A DNA stretch of 64,000 bases, taken from assembly GCA_020205615.1 (NCBI GenBank), contig CM035152.1, forward strand, positions 155,047,669 to 155,111,668. Reading direction: 5' to 3'. How positions within the stretch are numbered: the first letter of the stretch is position 1; each line of letters begins with the position of its first letter. The position numbers and the translations under genes are program-made. This DNA comes from Panax quinquefolius (Eukaryota > Streptophyta > Magnoliopsida > Apiales > Araliaceae). Of the stretch, positions 33,745-45,689 are shown piece after piece. The notes below the pieces were generated by a model, which had not been told where the DNA came from, searched no databases, and saw nothing but the letters and a program-made list of their open reading frames with translations.

Positions 33745-35454
33745 TGTGATGCCCCCAAAACAGGTATACATCACCCATCTTGAGTCGCCAGATACATGGT
33801 ACATAATTTCAAATACAACTTAATTATACAATAGTCGTGTAAAATACGACAAAACATAGTTGAGAGTTTTAATAAGAATATTGCCATCTAGACAATATCC
33901 ACACTCAATGGAGTCCTCATTACATTTATTGTCACACTATTTCATAGAATAGTGAGGACTACTAAAACAACCATCTGGGTCGTCAATCCGTTCCCCGACC
34001 AGTCCCAACTATATTCTCATTTCCTAAAGAGAACAGTGAAAGAAAAGAGTGAGCTCAACTAGCCCAGTAAGAAATATTATGACTAAGATAATGCAGAATA
34101 AATTATCCTTAGCCTTCAACAGTATAACAACTGATAGAATACAATAGACAACAAGTTTTAGATCAACAACTATAGCGGAAATAAGCAATCCATTAAAAGA
34201 GTTAAGTAGAGCATAAAATCTACTATCTTCTATGATTTAAAAAGTTTTTCATCAACTTTATCGCTGAGACTCAGCTTAATAAATAAAATTGAATCATCCC
34301 TGCATCACGGCCAAGGATATTCATGTAATCATCAATGGTCATGATTATACCAAATAATCTCTGGTCATAATCATACCAACAATTGTCCATCAATGAACTA
34401 CAGGCCAATGAGGACTTTCACCACATCATTCGTCACATTACGGTCATGATTATACCGAATAATCCCTGGTCATAATCATACCAAGTCCATCTATGCACGT
34501 AAGCCTTTAAGATGACTTTCATCACAATATAAGCATGAGGATGATGACAATGACATAATAATTCAATAAAACAAGTTCAATGATAAATTTTAAAGATTTA
34601 TAATTTAATTTATCCAGAATTCAATAACGTTCAAATTGTCAACATGATACTGCTTTTTAGAGTAAAATTCAAGAATAATAATCATATACCAAAAATAATT
34701 TGGACAGAAAAGAAATATATTTTTCGGTGAATAGTACCCTTTGAATAAGACTTCCGAATAATAGTATCCGAATGAATAGTACCCACACAAAAAAGTGTCC
34801 CGAATACCCGAAAGTGAATGATATTAGAGTGAATAGTAATCGGGTGAATAGTAACCCATGAATAAGAACTTCGTGAATAGTACTTTAACACGAAAAGTGC
34901 CCCAATACCCGAGTGAATAATACTAGAGTGAATAATAATCTTTGGGTGAATAGTAATTCAGTGAATAGTAACTCGTAAAAAATACCAAATAAAATGATAT
35001 TTCATGATAGTACAAAAGAAATGATATCTCGGACGAGTATAATAGAATATACTGAAATCTGCAAATGGTTTTTCACACCGCCATGCGGAATCCACGTAGA
35101 CAGATCATTTCCACAATTTAATAAAGAATGAATATGAAGGATCATTCACCATGTATGCGTGTCCAGTATGTACGCTTTATTCCAACAGAATAATAAAGAA
35201 TAAAATAACAGAAGAATTCATCATGCATGCGATAGACCACACAAACAGGTTATTCCTAACGTAAGGTTATTCTAACGAGAAAAATAAAGAATGGAACCAG
35301 TCGTGCGTAATCAAGCATGCACGGGATATTCCAATGTAATAATAAAGAATGAAATAACAACCCAAATTCACCGAGCATGCGAAAAGATCAAATGCATACG
35401 TGTTATTCCAATGTAATAATAAAGAATGGAATAACAGAAGAATTTCACTATGTA
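33745..35454 (-). repeat. 3' LTR of C, truncated (U5-side 1.7 kb)
   Basis: It starts TGTGATGCCCCC and keeps the acceptor (CTCTTTAG|GAAATGAG, minus, near 34019), the GTGAATAGTA minisatellite (34725-34985) and several leader repeats with AATAATAAAGAATGGAATAA. It stops at 35454, where H begins. Confidence 0.85.
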
Positions 35455-36108
35455 TGTGAGACCCCAAATTTTATGAATAAAGATTTAAATTTCTCGAAAT
35501 ATTTTTTTTGAATATTATGGTGTGGATTTGATATAATGTTATAGTTGTGGGTATTATTTATAAATTTTGCAAAGTAAGCAAGTTGTTATATAATATTCGA
35601 TTGGTCGGGGAATATTCATTTTAACAGGGAATATTCGTACGACGGCACAATCATTGGTGGACCCCACAACGAAAGTATTTTCGTAGTAAGAAAATGATAG
35701 AATTATCTTTTTATAAAAATAACGGCGAAAGTGGTACCGTTAAAACTGTTAAACTAGTTAGTAGTAAAAGTAATGAATATGTCTGGCATTAGTTGCGTAG
35801 TACCCGATATTGATTATTGATGCTTACGTAAGAAGTCACTCAGTTATACTCAATTATTGCTACAGTAATTGCTGAATCATATCTCTAATATTATTGATTC
35901 AATTATTGTCACAGTATCATCTGCTTAATATGTTATATTATTAAATCAATAATTGAGATGGCAAAGTTATTCATATTATTATTTGCGTGCCAATAAGGAG
36001 AGGTTTGGTCACCTAATTGCGCGCCAATAAGGAGAATTCCTTATCGAAAAGCCCCCTATTTTTTGGGAATGACCCGGTTGTTAAATATTGTGAATTATAA
36101 TATTAATG
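35455..36108 (+). repeat. Plus-oriented gypsy LTR fragment H
   Basis: It starts TGTGAGACCCCAAATTTTATG and runs through GGTCGGGGAATATTC, GGTGGACCCCACAAC and TTTGGTCACCTAATTG, the first 650 bp of a plus LTR. It is cut at TATTAATG by copia I. A partial duplication of the GCGTGCCAATAAGGAGA phrase is visible at 35985-36040. The rest of H is missing, presumably deleted with I's 5' LTR and part of C. Confidence 0.85.
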
Positions 36109-36503
36109 TGTAGGGTTTTGACACAGAAACGCAGCGAAAATAAACCAATTTAAAGAAATTTCAAAACCCAAAACAGGATCCATGCGAAAACAATTAACTC
36201 AGTGGTTAGAAATTATACCGATTTTGATACTGAAATTGATGTGCTCGAATCTCCAACACAATCCAAATGAATCGCGACTCTACTGTATCCACACTAACGC
36301 TCCGAGAATCATCCTACGATCTGCAGAAGAAGGAACCGTGGTACTAGCCACCAAGGATGAGGATTTTCAGAACTTGTTTCTCTCTAGTCTCTCTCTAAGA
36401 GCGACTAGGGTTTTTAGTTTATGAATAATCCCTAAAATGGCTGCAACATATCATATATATATAGCCATTTAAAATTATTATTCAAAACCTAATTTGATAA
36501 AAT

Positions 36504-36535
<32 letters not shown>

Positions 36536-37640
36536 CTTAATTAAGTCTTACTTAATTAATATACCTATATATAAATTATCCTATTAATTTAAATTCATAA
36601 TTTAAATACTATCAATCATATTGATATATTTAAATATTTAAAATTTAAATTAATTCCCTTTAATTACGCTTACATGTGTGTGACCCTATAGGTTATTATT
36701 ACGTTGGAAATACTTTTAAAATCATATTATAAAATTATAAACGGTGAAAGCGACATCTAGTAATGCATCATCACTACTACCCAAGTAATAATAAGATCGA
36801 TGATTCGATCTGCAACCTTTTAAGTGACCAATGTTTCAATATAATTTAATCCTTTTAACCTTAATATCCTAGATTAAACTCGAGTCATGGAATGTGTCAT
36901 ACTCTTCATAATTTAATCTGAGTTTTCTTGATCAATGAGTAGACTATATGAAACAAATCACTATTTGAGCATGGCTATGCATTTCATAGTCCTACTCAAT
37001 CAAGAGGCCTATGGATATCACCCCTAATATATAAGATGGTTAAATTCCATCTAGATCACTCATATTCCTCACACGATTCATGATGTACCCAATAATCACC
37101 TTTATAGTCCCCCTATTAAAGGTGACATTTGATGATATCAAAGTACATAAATTCCCATGTAGTAATATAGTGACTTCAGGTCGAAGGACCATTACATCAT
37201 TGTCACTATGAGAATTGCTAATGACACTTCGCATAATGCTCCATATAGAATTCTCATGGTGGGTCTGTCCAGTACATCATTTTCTAACATGTACCTATGA
37301 ATTGACTTAATATCTCATATATTTATGACCAATGAGATTTGGTCATCAGTTAATCCACATACTAGTCTTAATGCATCACTGTTGTTCCATCAACAATAAT
37401 ACTCGATTAGGGACATTTAAGAACAATGATACTAATTATAATTATATAATCTCATGTTCAAGTCACATACTTGAAACTATATAATTTGTATCACTATTCT
37501 AAGGAATTTTATTTTGTTAACATTTATATAACGCAGTAAATAAAACCATTATAAAATCATTCATTTATTCAATCAAATATAATATCAAAATGTTAAGCAA
37601 TTATATAAAATAATTGACCTCTAGGGCATAAACTCTAACA
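36109..37640 (-). repeat. 3' LTR of copia I (1532 bp)
   Basis: On the minus strand it runs from TGTTAGAGTTTATGCCCTAG (37640) to CAAAACCCTACA (36109). The 36109-36420 part is similar to the G LTR piece at 49828-50225 (shared AATCTCCAAC, GTATCCACAC, TAGCCACCAA, CTCTCTAGTCTCTCTCTAAG), so I and G are related copia elements. An 80-codon plus-strand frame (36182-36424) over this part is a by-product. Confidence 0.9.
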
Positions 37641-37655
37641 GTCTCCCACTTGCAC
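37641..37655 (-). promoter_or_regulatory. Polypurine tract of copia I
   Basis: GTGCAAGTGGGAGAC on the minus strand, directly before the 3' LTR. F has the near-identical TGCAAGTGGGAGAT (60731-60744). Confidence 0.85.
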
Positions 37656-38308
37656 TAGAGCCAATCACTCATGTATCTAATACCCATGGAACTAGTGTGA
37701 CCTTCGTGCTTCTGCTGCGACAAAGCCTAGGTCAGTGGATCTGCAACATTATCATCTGTTGGCACTCTTCCTATATGTACATCTCCTCTATCAATGATTT
37801 CACGGATGAGATGGTACCTTTAAAGTATATGCTTGGATTGTTGGTGAGATCTGGGTTCCTTAGCTTTGTCTGATGGCTCCATTATTATCATAGTATAGAA
37901 ACAACCGGATCAACAATGGTTGAAACAACACCAAGTTCGATGATGAACTTTTTAATCCATACAACCTCCTCGTTTGCACTAGAAGCGTGAATATATATAC
38001 TCAACCTCTCATTGTATAATCGACTCATCGCTCTTCGCTTCAAACTCTTCCATTAACACACCACCATTAAGGCAAAACACAAAACCCGATCGAGACTTAT
38101 AGTCATCATTGTCGGTCCCAGAAACTAACATCTATGTAACCCTTTATCGCCAGTTCGTCTTCACCTCCATATACCAAGAATGAATCCTTAGTCCTCTTTA
38201 GATACTTGAGGATATTCTCGATCGCATCCGATGACCTTCACCGATTCGATAGTATCTCGCTTTCGTTATGCTCAATGCATACGAGACATTCTGAGACAGT
38301 ACATATCA
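37656..38308 (-). pseudogene. Copia I RNase H region, heavily decayed
   Basis: Fragments in several minus frames are recognisable as copia RNase H: VVWIKKFIIELGVV (about 37945-37985), AKEPRSHQQSKHI (about 37835-37875) and an IGS/MYA junction with the RT. Many stops and shifts are present. It would have been the C-terminal domain of the copia polyprotein. Confidence 0.75.
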
Positions 38309-39283
38309 TCATGCATACATGATAGATCCAATTGCCGAAACATAAGGGATCTTTCTCATACGCTCCTCATCATCTTGTGATTTAGGACATTGGGCCTTAG
38401 AGATCTTTATACCATGAGTCATGGGTAAGTGTCCTCTTTTTGCCTCTTGCATGTTGAACCATTTCAGCACTTTATCAATATATGTACTCTGACTTAGGCG
38501 TAGCATTTTTCTCGATCTATCTCGATAGATCTTGATACCTAAAATGTAGGCTGCATCGCCTAAATCTTTCATGGAGAAACATTTTCCTAACCATGTTTTT
38601 ACAGCCTGTAATGAAGGAATGTCATTCCCAATAATTAATATGTCGTCAACATATAATACTAGGAATACAATGTGACTCCCACTAACCTTCTTATATACAC
38701 AAGTTTCATCTTCATTTTTAATAAAACCAAACTCTTTGACTGCTTCATCAAATCGAAGATTCCAACTCTGAGAGGTTTGCTTCAATCCATAAATGGATCG
38801 TTGCAGCTTACATACCTTTCCAGCATCCTTTAGATTGACAAAACCCTCAGGTTGTGTCATGTACACATCCTCAAGGAGATTTCCGTTAAGGAAAGCAGTT
38901 TTGACATCCATCTGCCAGATTTCGTAATCGTAAAAGGCTGCAATAGCAAGTAAGATCCTGATGGATTTAACCATTGCCACTGGAGAGAAGGTTTCATCAT
39001 AGTCAACACCTTGAACTTGTTTGTAACCTTTTGCTACCAGTCGAACTTTGTAGGTTTGTACATTACCATCCATGTCGGTTTTCTTCTTGAAAACCCACTT
39101 GCACCCGATTGGTTTTACCCCTTCGGGTGGATCAACCAAAGTCCATACTTGGTTAGTATACATGGATTCCATTTCAGATCTCATGGCTTCAAGCCATCTC
39201 TCAGAATCTAGTCCATTCATAGCTTCTTGGTAGGAAGCAGGCTCATCCTGATCTATGAGCATCACATCGCCGTTTTGAGTCAC
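38309..39283 (-). pseudogene. Copia I reverse transcriptase
   Basis: The 324-codon frame is the longest intact piece of I. It has the copia RT hallmarks EAMRSEMESMYTNQVWTLVD, GCKWVFKKKTD, VARLVAKGYKQ-type motif (KVRLVAKGYKQVQGVDYDET), QMDVKTAFLNGNL, KLQRSIYGLKQ, FGFIKNEDETCVYKK, the catalytic VLYVDDILIIGND, and SQSTYIDKVLKWFNM near the end. The catalytic YVDD is intact. It ends at a stop after GSIMYA, where the active family would continue into RNase H. Confidence 0.93.
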
Positions 39284-39349
39284 AAGATATCCATAATATC
39301 TCTCGGGCTCTTGGCGTGTCCTACCAGATCTACGAATTCCTTGTGTAAT

Positions 39350-40543
39350 TTAAGCATGTTCACTTTCCACAACATCTTGTGGTTCCTGCTCACGTTCCAA
39401 CTCAGGTTCAATGATATTCTGTGGTTCTCGAATTTCTTCGAGTTCTACTTTCCTCCCACTGTTTCCTTTAGAGACAAATTCTCTTTCTTGAAAAATACCA
39501 GTTCGAGAAACAACCACTTTGTTCTCAGAAGGTTTGTAGAAATAATACCCTTTTATTTCCTTTGGGTATCCCACAAAATTACATTTGTTAGATTTGGGTC
39601 CGAGCTTGTCAGAATCTAGACGTTTTACAAATGCCTCCCAACCCCAAATCTTCATGAATGACATACTAGGACGTTTCCCAGTCCACATCTCATATGATAT
39701 CTTCTGAACCATTTTTGTAGGAACACGGTTAAGTGTGAATGCAGCTGTCTCTAGGACATGACCGCAGAAGCTTATTGGATGATTTGCATGACTCATCATT
39801 GATCGTACCATGTCCAACAAGGTTCAATTCCTCCTCTCAGACACACCATTCCATTGTGGTGTTCCAGGTGGAGTGAGCTGTGATATAATACCACACTCCT
39901 TTAGAAGGTCATCAAAGTCTTGGCTTAAGTATTCACCTCCTCGATCGGATCGAAGGGCTTTTATGCTTTTGCCAAATTGGTTTTGAACTTCATTCTTGAA
40001 TTCCTTGAACTTTTCAAAGCATTCGGATTGTGTCTCATAAGATACACATATCCATATCTCTTCAAGTCGTCGATAAATGTAATGAAGTAATAAAACCTAC
40101 CTCTTGCTAATCGAACTCATGGGTCCACATACATCACTATGTATAAGTCCCAATATATCGCTAGCTTGCTTCACAATCGTGTCCAATGAAAGGGCTTTAG
40201 TCATCTTGCCTAATAAATAAGATTCGCATTTTTTATATGATTCAAAATCAAATGAATCCAAAAATCCATCTTTATGGAGTTTTGATATGCGTTTCTCATT
40301 TATATGGCCCAAATGACAATACAAGAGATATGTCGGATTTGAATCATTTGATTTAAATCGTTTTGTATTTATGTTATAGATAGGCATTTCCAAATCAAGA
40401 ATATAAAGACCATTAAACAATTGTGCAACACCATAACATATATCATTTAAGTAAAACGAACAACGGTTGTTCTTTATTATAAATGAAAAACCTTTCTTGT
40501 CCAAACAAGAAACAAAAATAATGTTTTTGCTTATAGCAGGCAC
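39350..40543 (-). pseudogene. Copia I GAG-pre-integrase and integrase
   Basis: The frame 40543-40097 has the GAG-pre-integrase region (NIIFVSCLDKKGFSFIIKNN, YNINTKRFKSND, LGHINEKRISKLHKDGF) and the start of the integrase (IHSDVCGPM). Between 40096 and 39830 other frames carry the rest of the core. The frame 39820-39350 has MLDMVRSMMSHA, ETAAFTLNRVPTK, GYPKEIKGYYFYKPSENKV and a Glu-rich linker. At least two frame breaks make it non-functional as annotated. Confidence 0.88.
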
Positions 40544-40842
40544 AAAATAACAATCTTCTAATTCTAAAACTAGCCCGGAGGCAAAGATAAATGATAAGTT
40601 CCTATGGCGGTCAAGTGAACTTTTGCTCCATTCCCAACACGTGGGTCAACCTCTCCTTTTGCCAAAGTCCTACTCCTTCAGAGTTCCTGCACATTAACAC
40701 AAATGTGAGAACCACATCCAGTATCCAATACCCATGATGTAGAAGTAGACAAATTGACTTCTATAACATATATACCTGAATTAGAAGTCCTACTTCCTTT
40801 TCTTTTCTTCACTTCTTCCAAATAAGCAAGACGATTCCTCTT

Positions 40843-41639
40843 TCAGTGTCTAGGATTTCCACAAAAGTGACAATCACCTTCTTTAGCCACCCCGCCTTTA
40901 GGCTTTAAAGCCTGTTTGGTTTTGAAATTGGGTTTGGCACCAGATTTAGATCCTATCTTCTTCTTGCCTTTCCAATTTCCCTTAGCATTCCCCTTTTGCA
41001 CCATTATTATGGGAGCAGGTCCTGCATTTTTCATGTTGTTCTCGGCAGTTCTTAACATGCTCATTAACTCAGTAAGGGGTTTCACAATTTCATTCATAAT
41101 TTAATTCATGACAATTTGAGAATAGCTGTTGTTCAGGGATTGCAAAACAAGATCTGTTTGGGCCTCCGGAGTGATTGGAAAACCCAACCTATCAAGGTAC
41201 TCAATATACCCAATCATTTTCAGCACATGTGGACCAACTGGATCACGTTCACCCATCTTGCAATGATACAATGCCTTGCTTGTATCATACCTCTCTTGTC
41301 GAGCATGCCCTTCGAACAATTTCTTGAGATGCTCGATCATCCCATAAGCATCCATCAACTTATGTTGCTTCTGAAGCTTAGCGTTCATGGTTGCTAGCAT
41401 GAGACAACTCACGTCCAGAACACCATCTTGATGCTTCTTGTAAGCATTATGCTCCACGCGATGGTGCGATGTCGGTTAAGTGCTACAGGAATGGGCTTTT
41501 CAATGACATATAGCTTGCGCTCTTGTTTGAGGACAATCCTCAAGTTCCTATGCTAGTCAAGGAAATTAATTCCACTCAACTTGTCCTTCTCAAGGACTGA
41601 TCGTAGTGAAAGACTACTTGTATTGTTGTTGTTTGCCAT
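40843..41639 (-). pseudogene. Copia I gag
   Basis: The start ATG at 41639 (minus) begins MANNNNTSSLSLRSVLEKDK and LSGINFLDWHRNLRIVLKQE. The frame 41457-41101 continues with MDAYGMIEHLKKLFEGHARQ and MIGYIEYLDRLGFPI, then a stop. The frame 41097-40843 has a Lys-rich stretch and half a zinc knuckle (CHFCGNPRH) before a stop. A frameshift lies near 41460. The family gag is about 250-300 residues, so nearly all of it is represented. Confidence 0.88.
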
Positions 41640-41757
41640 TGATATCTACAATTTATAAGGGCAAAAAAATAATAAGTCAAATTGCAGAGTTGATAGTATG
41701 TAATTGATAATAGTACATTCAAAATATACCTCCCATTATTTTATTCAAATTAATAGC

Positions 41758-44433
41758 CCTCACTATCTTCTATGATTTAAAAAATGTTTTTCATCAACTT
41801 TATCGCTGAGACTCAGCTTAATAAATAAAATTGAATCATCCCTAGATCACGACCAAGGATATTCATGTAATCATCAATGGTCATGATTATACCGAATAAT
41901 CCCTGGTCATAATTATACCAACAACTGTCCATCAATGAACTACAGGCCAATGTGGACTTTCACCACATCATTCGTCACATTACTATTAATGATTATACCG
42001 AATAATCCTCGGTCATAATCATACCAAGTCCATCTACGCACGTAAGCCAAAGATGACTTTCATCACAATATAAGCATGAGGATGATGACAATGACATAAT
42101 AATTCAATAAAACAAGTTCAAGGATAAATTTTAAAGATTTATAATTTAATTTATCTAGAATTCAATAACGTTCAAATTGTCAACATGATACTGCTTTGTA
42201 GAGTAAAATTCAAGAATAATATTCATGTACCAAAAATAATTTGGACATGAAAAAGAAATATATTTTTCGGGTGAATAGTACCCCGTGAATAGTACTTCGG
42301 GAATAGTACCCCGACACGAAAAGTTTCCCTAATACCCGAGTGAATGATACTAGAGTGAATAGTAATCAGGTGAATAGTAACCCACGAATAGTAACTCGTG
42401 AATAGTACTGCAGCACGAAAAAGTGCCCCGAATACTCGAGTGAATAATACTAGAGTAAATAGTAACTCGTAAAAAAAAATACCAAATAAAATGATATTTT
42501 ATGACGAGTACAAAAGAAATGATATCTCAGACGAGTATAATAGAATATACGAAACTGCAAATGGATTTTCACCCGCCATGCGGTAATCCACGTCGACAGA
42601 TCATTTCCACAATTTAATAAAGAATGAATACGAAGGATCATTCACCATGTATGCGGTAATCCACATAGACAGGTTATTCCAATAGAATAATAAAGTATGG
42701 AATAACAGAAGAATTCACCATGTATGCGATAGATCGCATGCATGACGTGTTATTTCCAACGAAAAAAAAAAGAATGGAACCAAGTCAAATGCGTAATCCG
42801 CATGCATGTGATATTCCAATAGAATAATAAAGAATGGAACCATGTCAAATGCGTAATCCGCATGCATGTGATATTCCAACAAAATAATAAAGAATGGAAT
42901 AACAACAAAATTCACCAAGCATGCGATAGACCACACAGATAGGTTATTCCAACAGAATAATAAAGAATGGAATAACAGAAGAATTTCACCATGTATGCGG
43001 TACTTCGCATAGACAGGTTATTCCAACATAATAATAAAGAATGGAATAACAACCCTTACGAGTATTGAAAGAAAATAACTCTCTTCATGAATACGAAAGA
43101 ATAATACCCTTACCTCAAAAGAAGACCGGATTACTGAAATAGTGAGGTAGCAGACTTCTCTTCTTCTTTCTCTCTATAATTTCTCTCTATAATAATTGCT
43201 CTATAGCTTTAGTGAATTGGTGAGAAATGAAGGAAGAATGAGCTTCTATTTATAGGAAAATATAGTTTCAATAATTACACATTTTGGGACTCGAAATATT
43301 ACAGTATAATACCTTCCTCTTTTTTTTCATTTTTAATTTAGTCCTGCAAGTATTATCAAACTTGCACCACCTCCCCTAATAGTAAATCATGTGAATCAAT
43401 AGTAAATCATGTGACTCAATAGTTCTAAACATGTGAAAAAATTAATTATAGTATAGTACCTTCATCTATACCTCTATTTTTAATTTAGTCATGCAAGTAT
43501 TATCAATCTTGCACCATCTCCCCTAATAGTAAATGAATGTGAATCAATAGTACACACATGTGAACAAATAGTTATAATCATGTGAATCAATAACAATTAA
43601 TTTCTCATTTATCCTAAGTTAATTACCCGATCGGGTCAATATAACCTCCAAACATCAATTATTATCGAAATAAATGTCGATTTTCACTAACACTAATAAT
43701 TCCAACACAATGGAACTATCAATTTCATCTTTAATCAACACAAACTTATTCATCATTAATATTATAATTCATAATATTTAACAACCGTGTCGTTCCCAAG
43801 AAAGAGGGGGCTTCCAGATAAGGATTTCTCCTTATTAAGCGCATAATTAGGTGACCAAACCTCTCCTTGATGTAACTTCTGACATTGTCAATATTGCAAA
43901 TAATAATATGAATAACTTTGTCATCTCAATTATTGATTTAATAATATAACATATTATACGAGATGATCTTTGTGACAATAATCAATCAATAATATGAGAG
44001 ATATGATCAAGTAATTATCAGAACAATAATTTAGTATAACCGAGTGACTTATCACGTAAGCATCAATAATCAATACTGGTAATCTTACTATACAACCACG
44101 CCAGATTCTTATTTTTTTACTACCGGGTAGTTCAACAGTTTTAACGGTAACACTTTCGCCGTTATTTTTATAAAAAGATAATTTTGTCATTTTCTAACTA
44201 CAATAATACTTCCGTTGTGGGGTCCACCAATGATTGTGCCATCGTATGGATATTTCCCGACAAAAAGAATATTCCCCGACCAAACTAATATTTTATAACA
44301 ACTTGCATACTTTGAAATTTTTTTCACATATCACCCTTAACTTTAACCTTTTATCAATTTAACCATTTACGAAATAAAATAATAATTATAAGAAATTTGA
44401 ATACTTTTATTTCATAAAAATTAGGGTCTTACA
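41758..44433 (-). repeat. 5' LTR of C, missing its U5 end
   Basis: From CACTATCTTCTATG at 41758 to TTAGGGTCTTACA at 44433. On the minus strand it has TATAAATAG at 43246-43254, a TGAGGTAAGGG donor (intron start 43113), six or seven leader repeats containing ATGCGGTAATCC (42600-43070) and the GTGAATAGTA minisatellite (42265-42475). The part beyond 41758 was lost in the deletion that joined it to copia I. Confidence 0.88.
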
Positions 44434-45502
44434 TAGGTGACCTACTCTTCCACAATTGTAACATCTTTATATAGATCGACGCGCATAATTGGACCGATGT
44501 GTCCTCCCTCGCATTTGTAACATACGATCGGTGGTCGATCTCCTTCCTAACAACGATTCTTTGGTCTTTGACGTCTTTCCATCATTATTGAATCTCCTCT
44601 TCTTGAAATTTCCACTCCTATTGTCTTGTCCATGATTACCACCGAAGTGGTTACCATTTTTGGCTTGTTGATTTCCTCCATTTTTGTTGTCATCGCTTCG
44701 ATGTCTGCTACCACTGTATTATCGCTTTGCTGACTACTCTCTCTTGGTTGGGTTGACTTATTATCGTGCTCTAATAACTGAGCCCTATTTACAACATCTG
44801 AATACAAACACAGTTTGTGAGAAATGAGGTATTAACGTATTTTGGATTTTAAATCTCGCAGAAACATTCGCGTCATTCTCTCCTCATTATCAACCAAATG
44901 GGATGCAAACCAGGACAACTTGGCAAAATTAGCCTCGTACTACAACACGGTCATATTGTTTTGCTTTAGCTTGATGAACTCTACCTCCTTCATGTGACGA
45001 ATACTTTCGGGAAAGTACTTGTCATTGAACAGTTCTTGGAACTCTCCCAAGACATCCTCAGTGCGGCAGGCTGAGTACGTTTTACTGATTCCCACCAGTA
45101 AATTGCCTCTTCTCTCAACATGAAGGTGGCAAAAAAAAACTTTTGCTCCTCAGACCATCCCAAGACTTCAAATATCTTGGTGATCTGCTTTATCCACGTC
45201 TCTTCCTTGAGTGGTTCTGGCTTTCCCCAAAACTCTGATGGTCCCAGCTCCTTGAATTTCTTAGCAGTGACCATTCGTGAGTTGTCTGTGTTTCCAACTG
45301 CATTCTGAACAGGAGCCGCTCTCACCTGATGTTGCATGAATTGCATAAAGCCACTGAACATCCCATCGTTCATCATTTGGTCGGTGTTGTTGTTTACCTG
45401 AGGATTATTGTCTTTCTGATGCATATTATCCTAGGTATTGATCGTTGGTGACTCCACGGTCTCATGTGCTTCATTTTTGATCTCAACATTTTCAGATGCC
45501 AT
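44434..45502 (-). pseudogene. Element B gag (capsid and nucleocapsid)
   Basis: It starts at ATG 45502 (MASENVEI) and is interrupted once near 45427. The 144-codon frame 45424-44990 has MFSGFMQFMQHQV, KKFKELGPSEFWGKPEPLKE, WIKQITKIFEVLGW and YWWESVKRTQPAALRMSWE, the retrotransposon gag domain. A shift near 45060 follows, then VNRAQLLEHDN (44807 down) and knuckle remnants CYKC...GHIG and CYNCGRVGHL at the C insertion point. Each segment has a close counterpart in the E gag (62790-64000). Confidence 0.9.
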
Positions 45503-45675
45503 TTTTAAATACTGCCACAAAACAAGGGTTAATTGGCATACCACATAATATCCCTATACTCTGACCGACCAATTAAATACCAATTAAACTTAGGTAGGTC
45601 ATACTAGCGAAGGAATTACCCGTCTCTCCCCTCCTAGTTCTAGTCTCACATCTCAGCCAGAGATCATATCCCTAA

Positions 45676-45687
45676 GCTTTGATACCA
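45676..45687 (-). promoter_or_regulatory. Primer-binding site of element B
   Basis: TGGTATCAAAGC on the minus strand, two bases after the 5' LTR end. It matches the 3' end of plant initiator tRNA-Met (TGGTATCAGAGC) at 11 of 12 positions. Confidence 0.85.
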
Positions 45688-45689
45688 AC

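Larger units (their letters stand above)
36109..41757 (-). mobile_element. Ty1/copia element I, 5'-truncated
   Basis: Minus orientation: gag (41639 down), protease/GAG-pre-integrase, integrase, RT, RNase H remnant, polypurine tract, 3' LTR 36109-37640. The 5' LTR is lacking; about 118 bp upstream of the gag start the sequence switches at 41757 to the C LTR. IN-before-RT order defines copia; the wording resembles the Tork/TAR-like group, by inference. Confidence 0.9.
33745..44433 (-). mobile_element. Gypsy element C, remnant with both LTR ends, nested in B
   Basis: It begins TGTGATGCC at 33745 and ends TTACA at 44433, with TAGGT duplications outside. Two overlapping minus-oriented LTR pieces remain: 33745-35454 (3' LTR) and 41758-44433 (5' LTR). 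They share element-specific wording over 34218-35454 and 41758-43000, so they are the two LTRs of one element. The C internal region is absent. The middle is occupied by plus LTR piece H and copia I. Confidence 0.85.

Noticed and set aside
39011..39619. Plus-strand ORFs of 66 and 130 codons
   Set aside because: Antisense shadows of the copia I RT and integrase frames.
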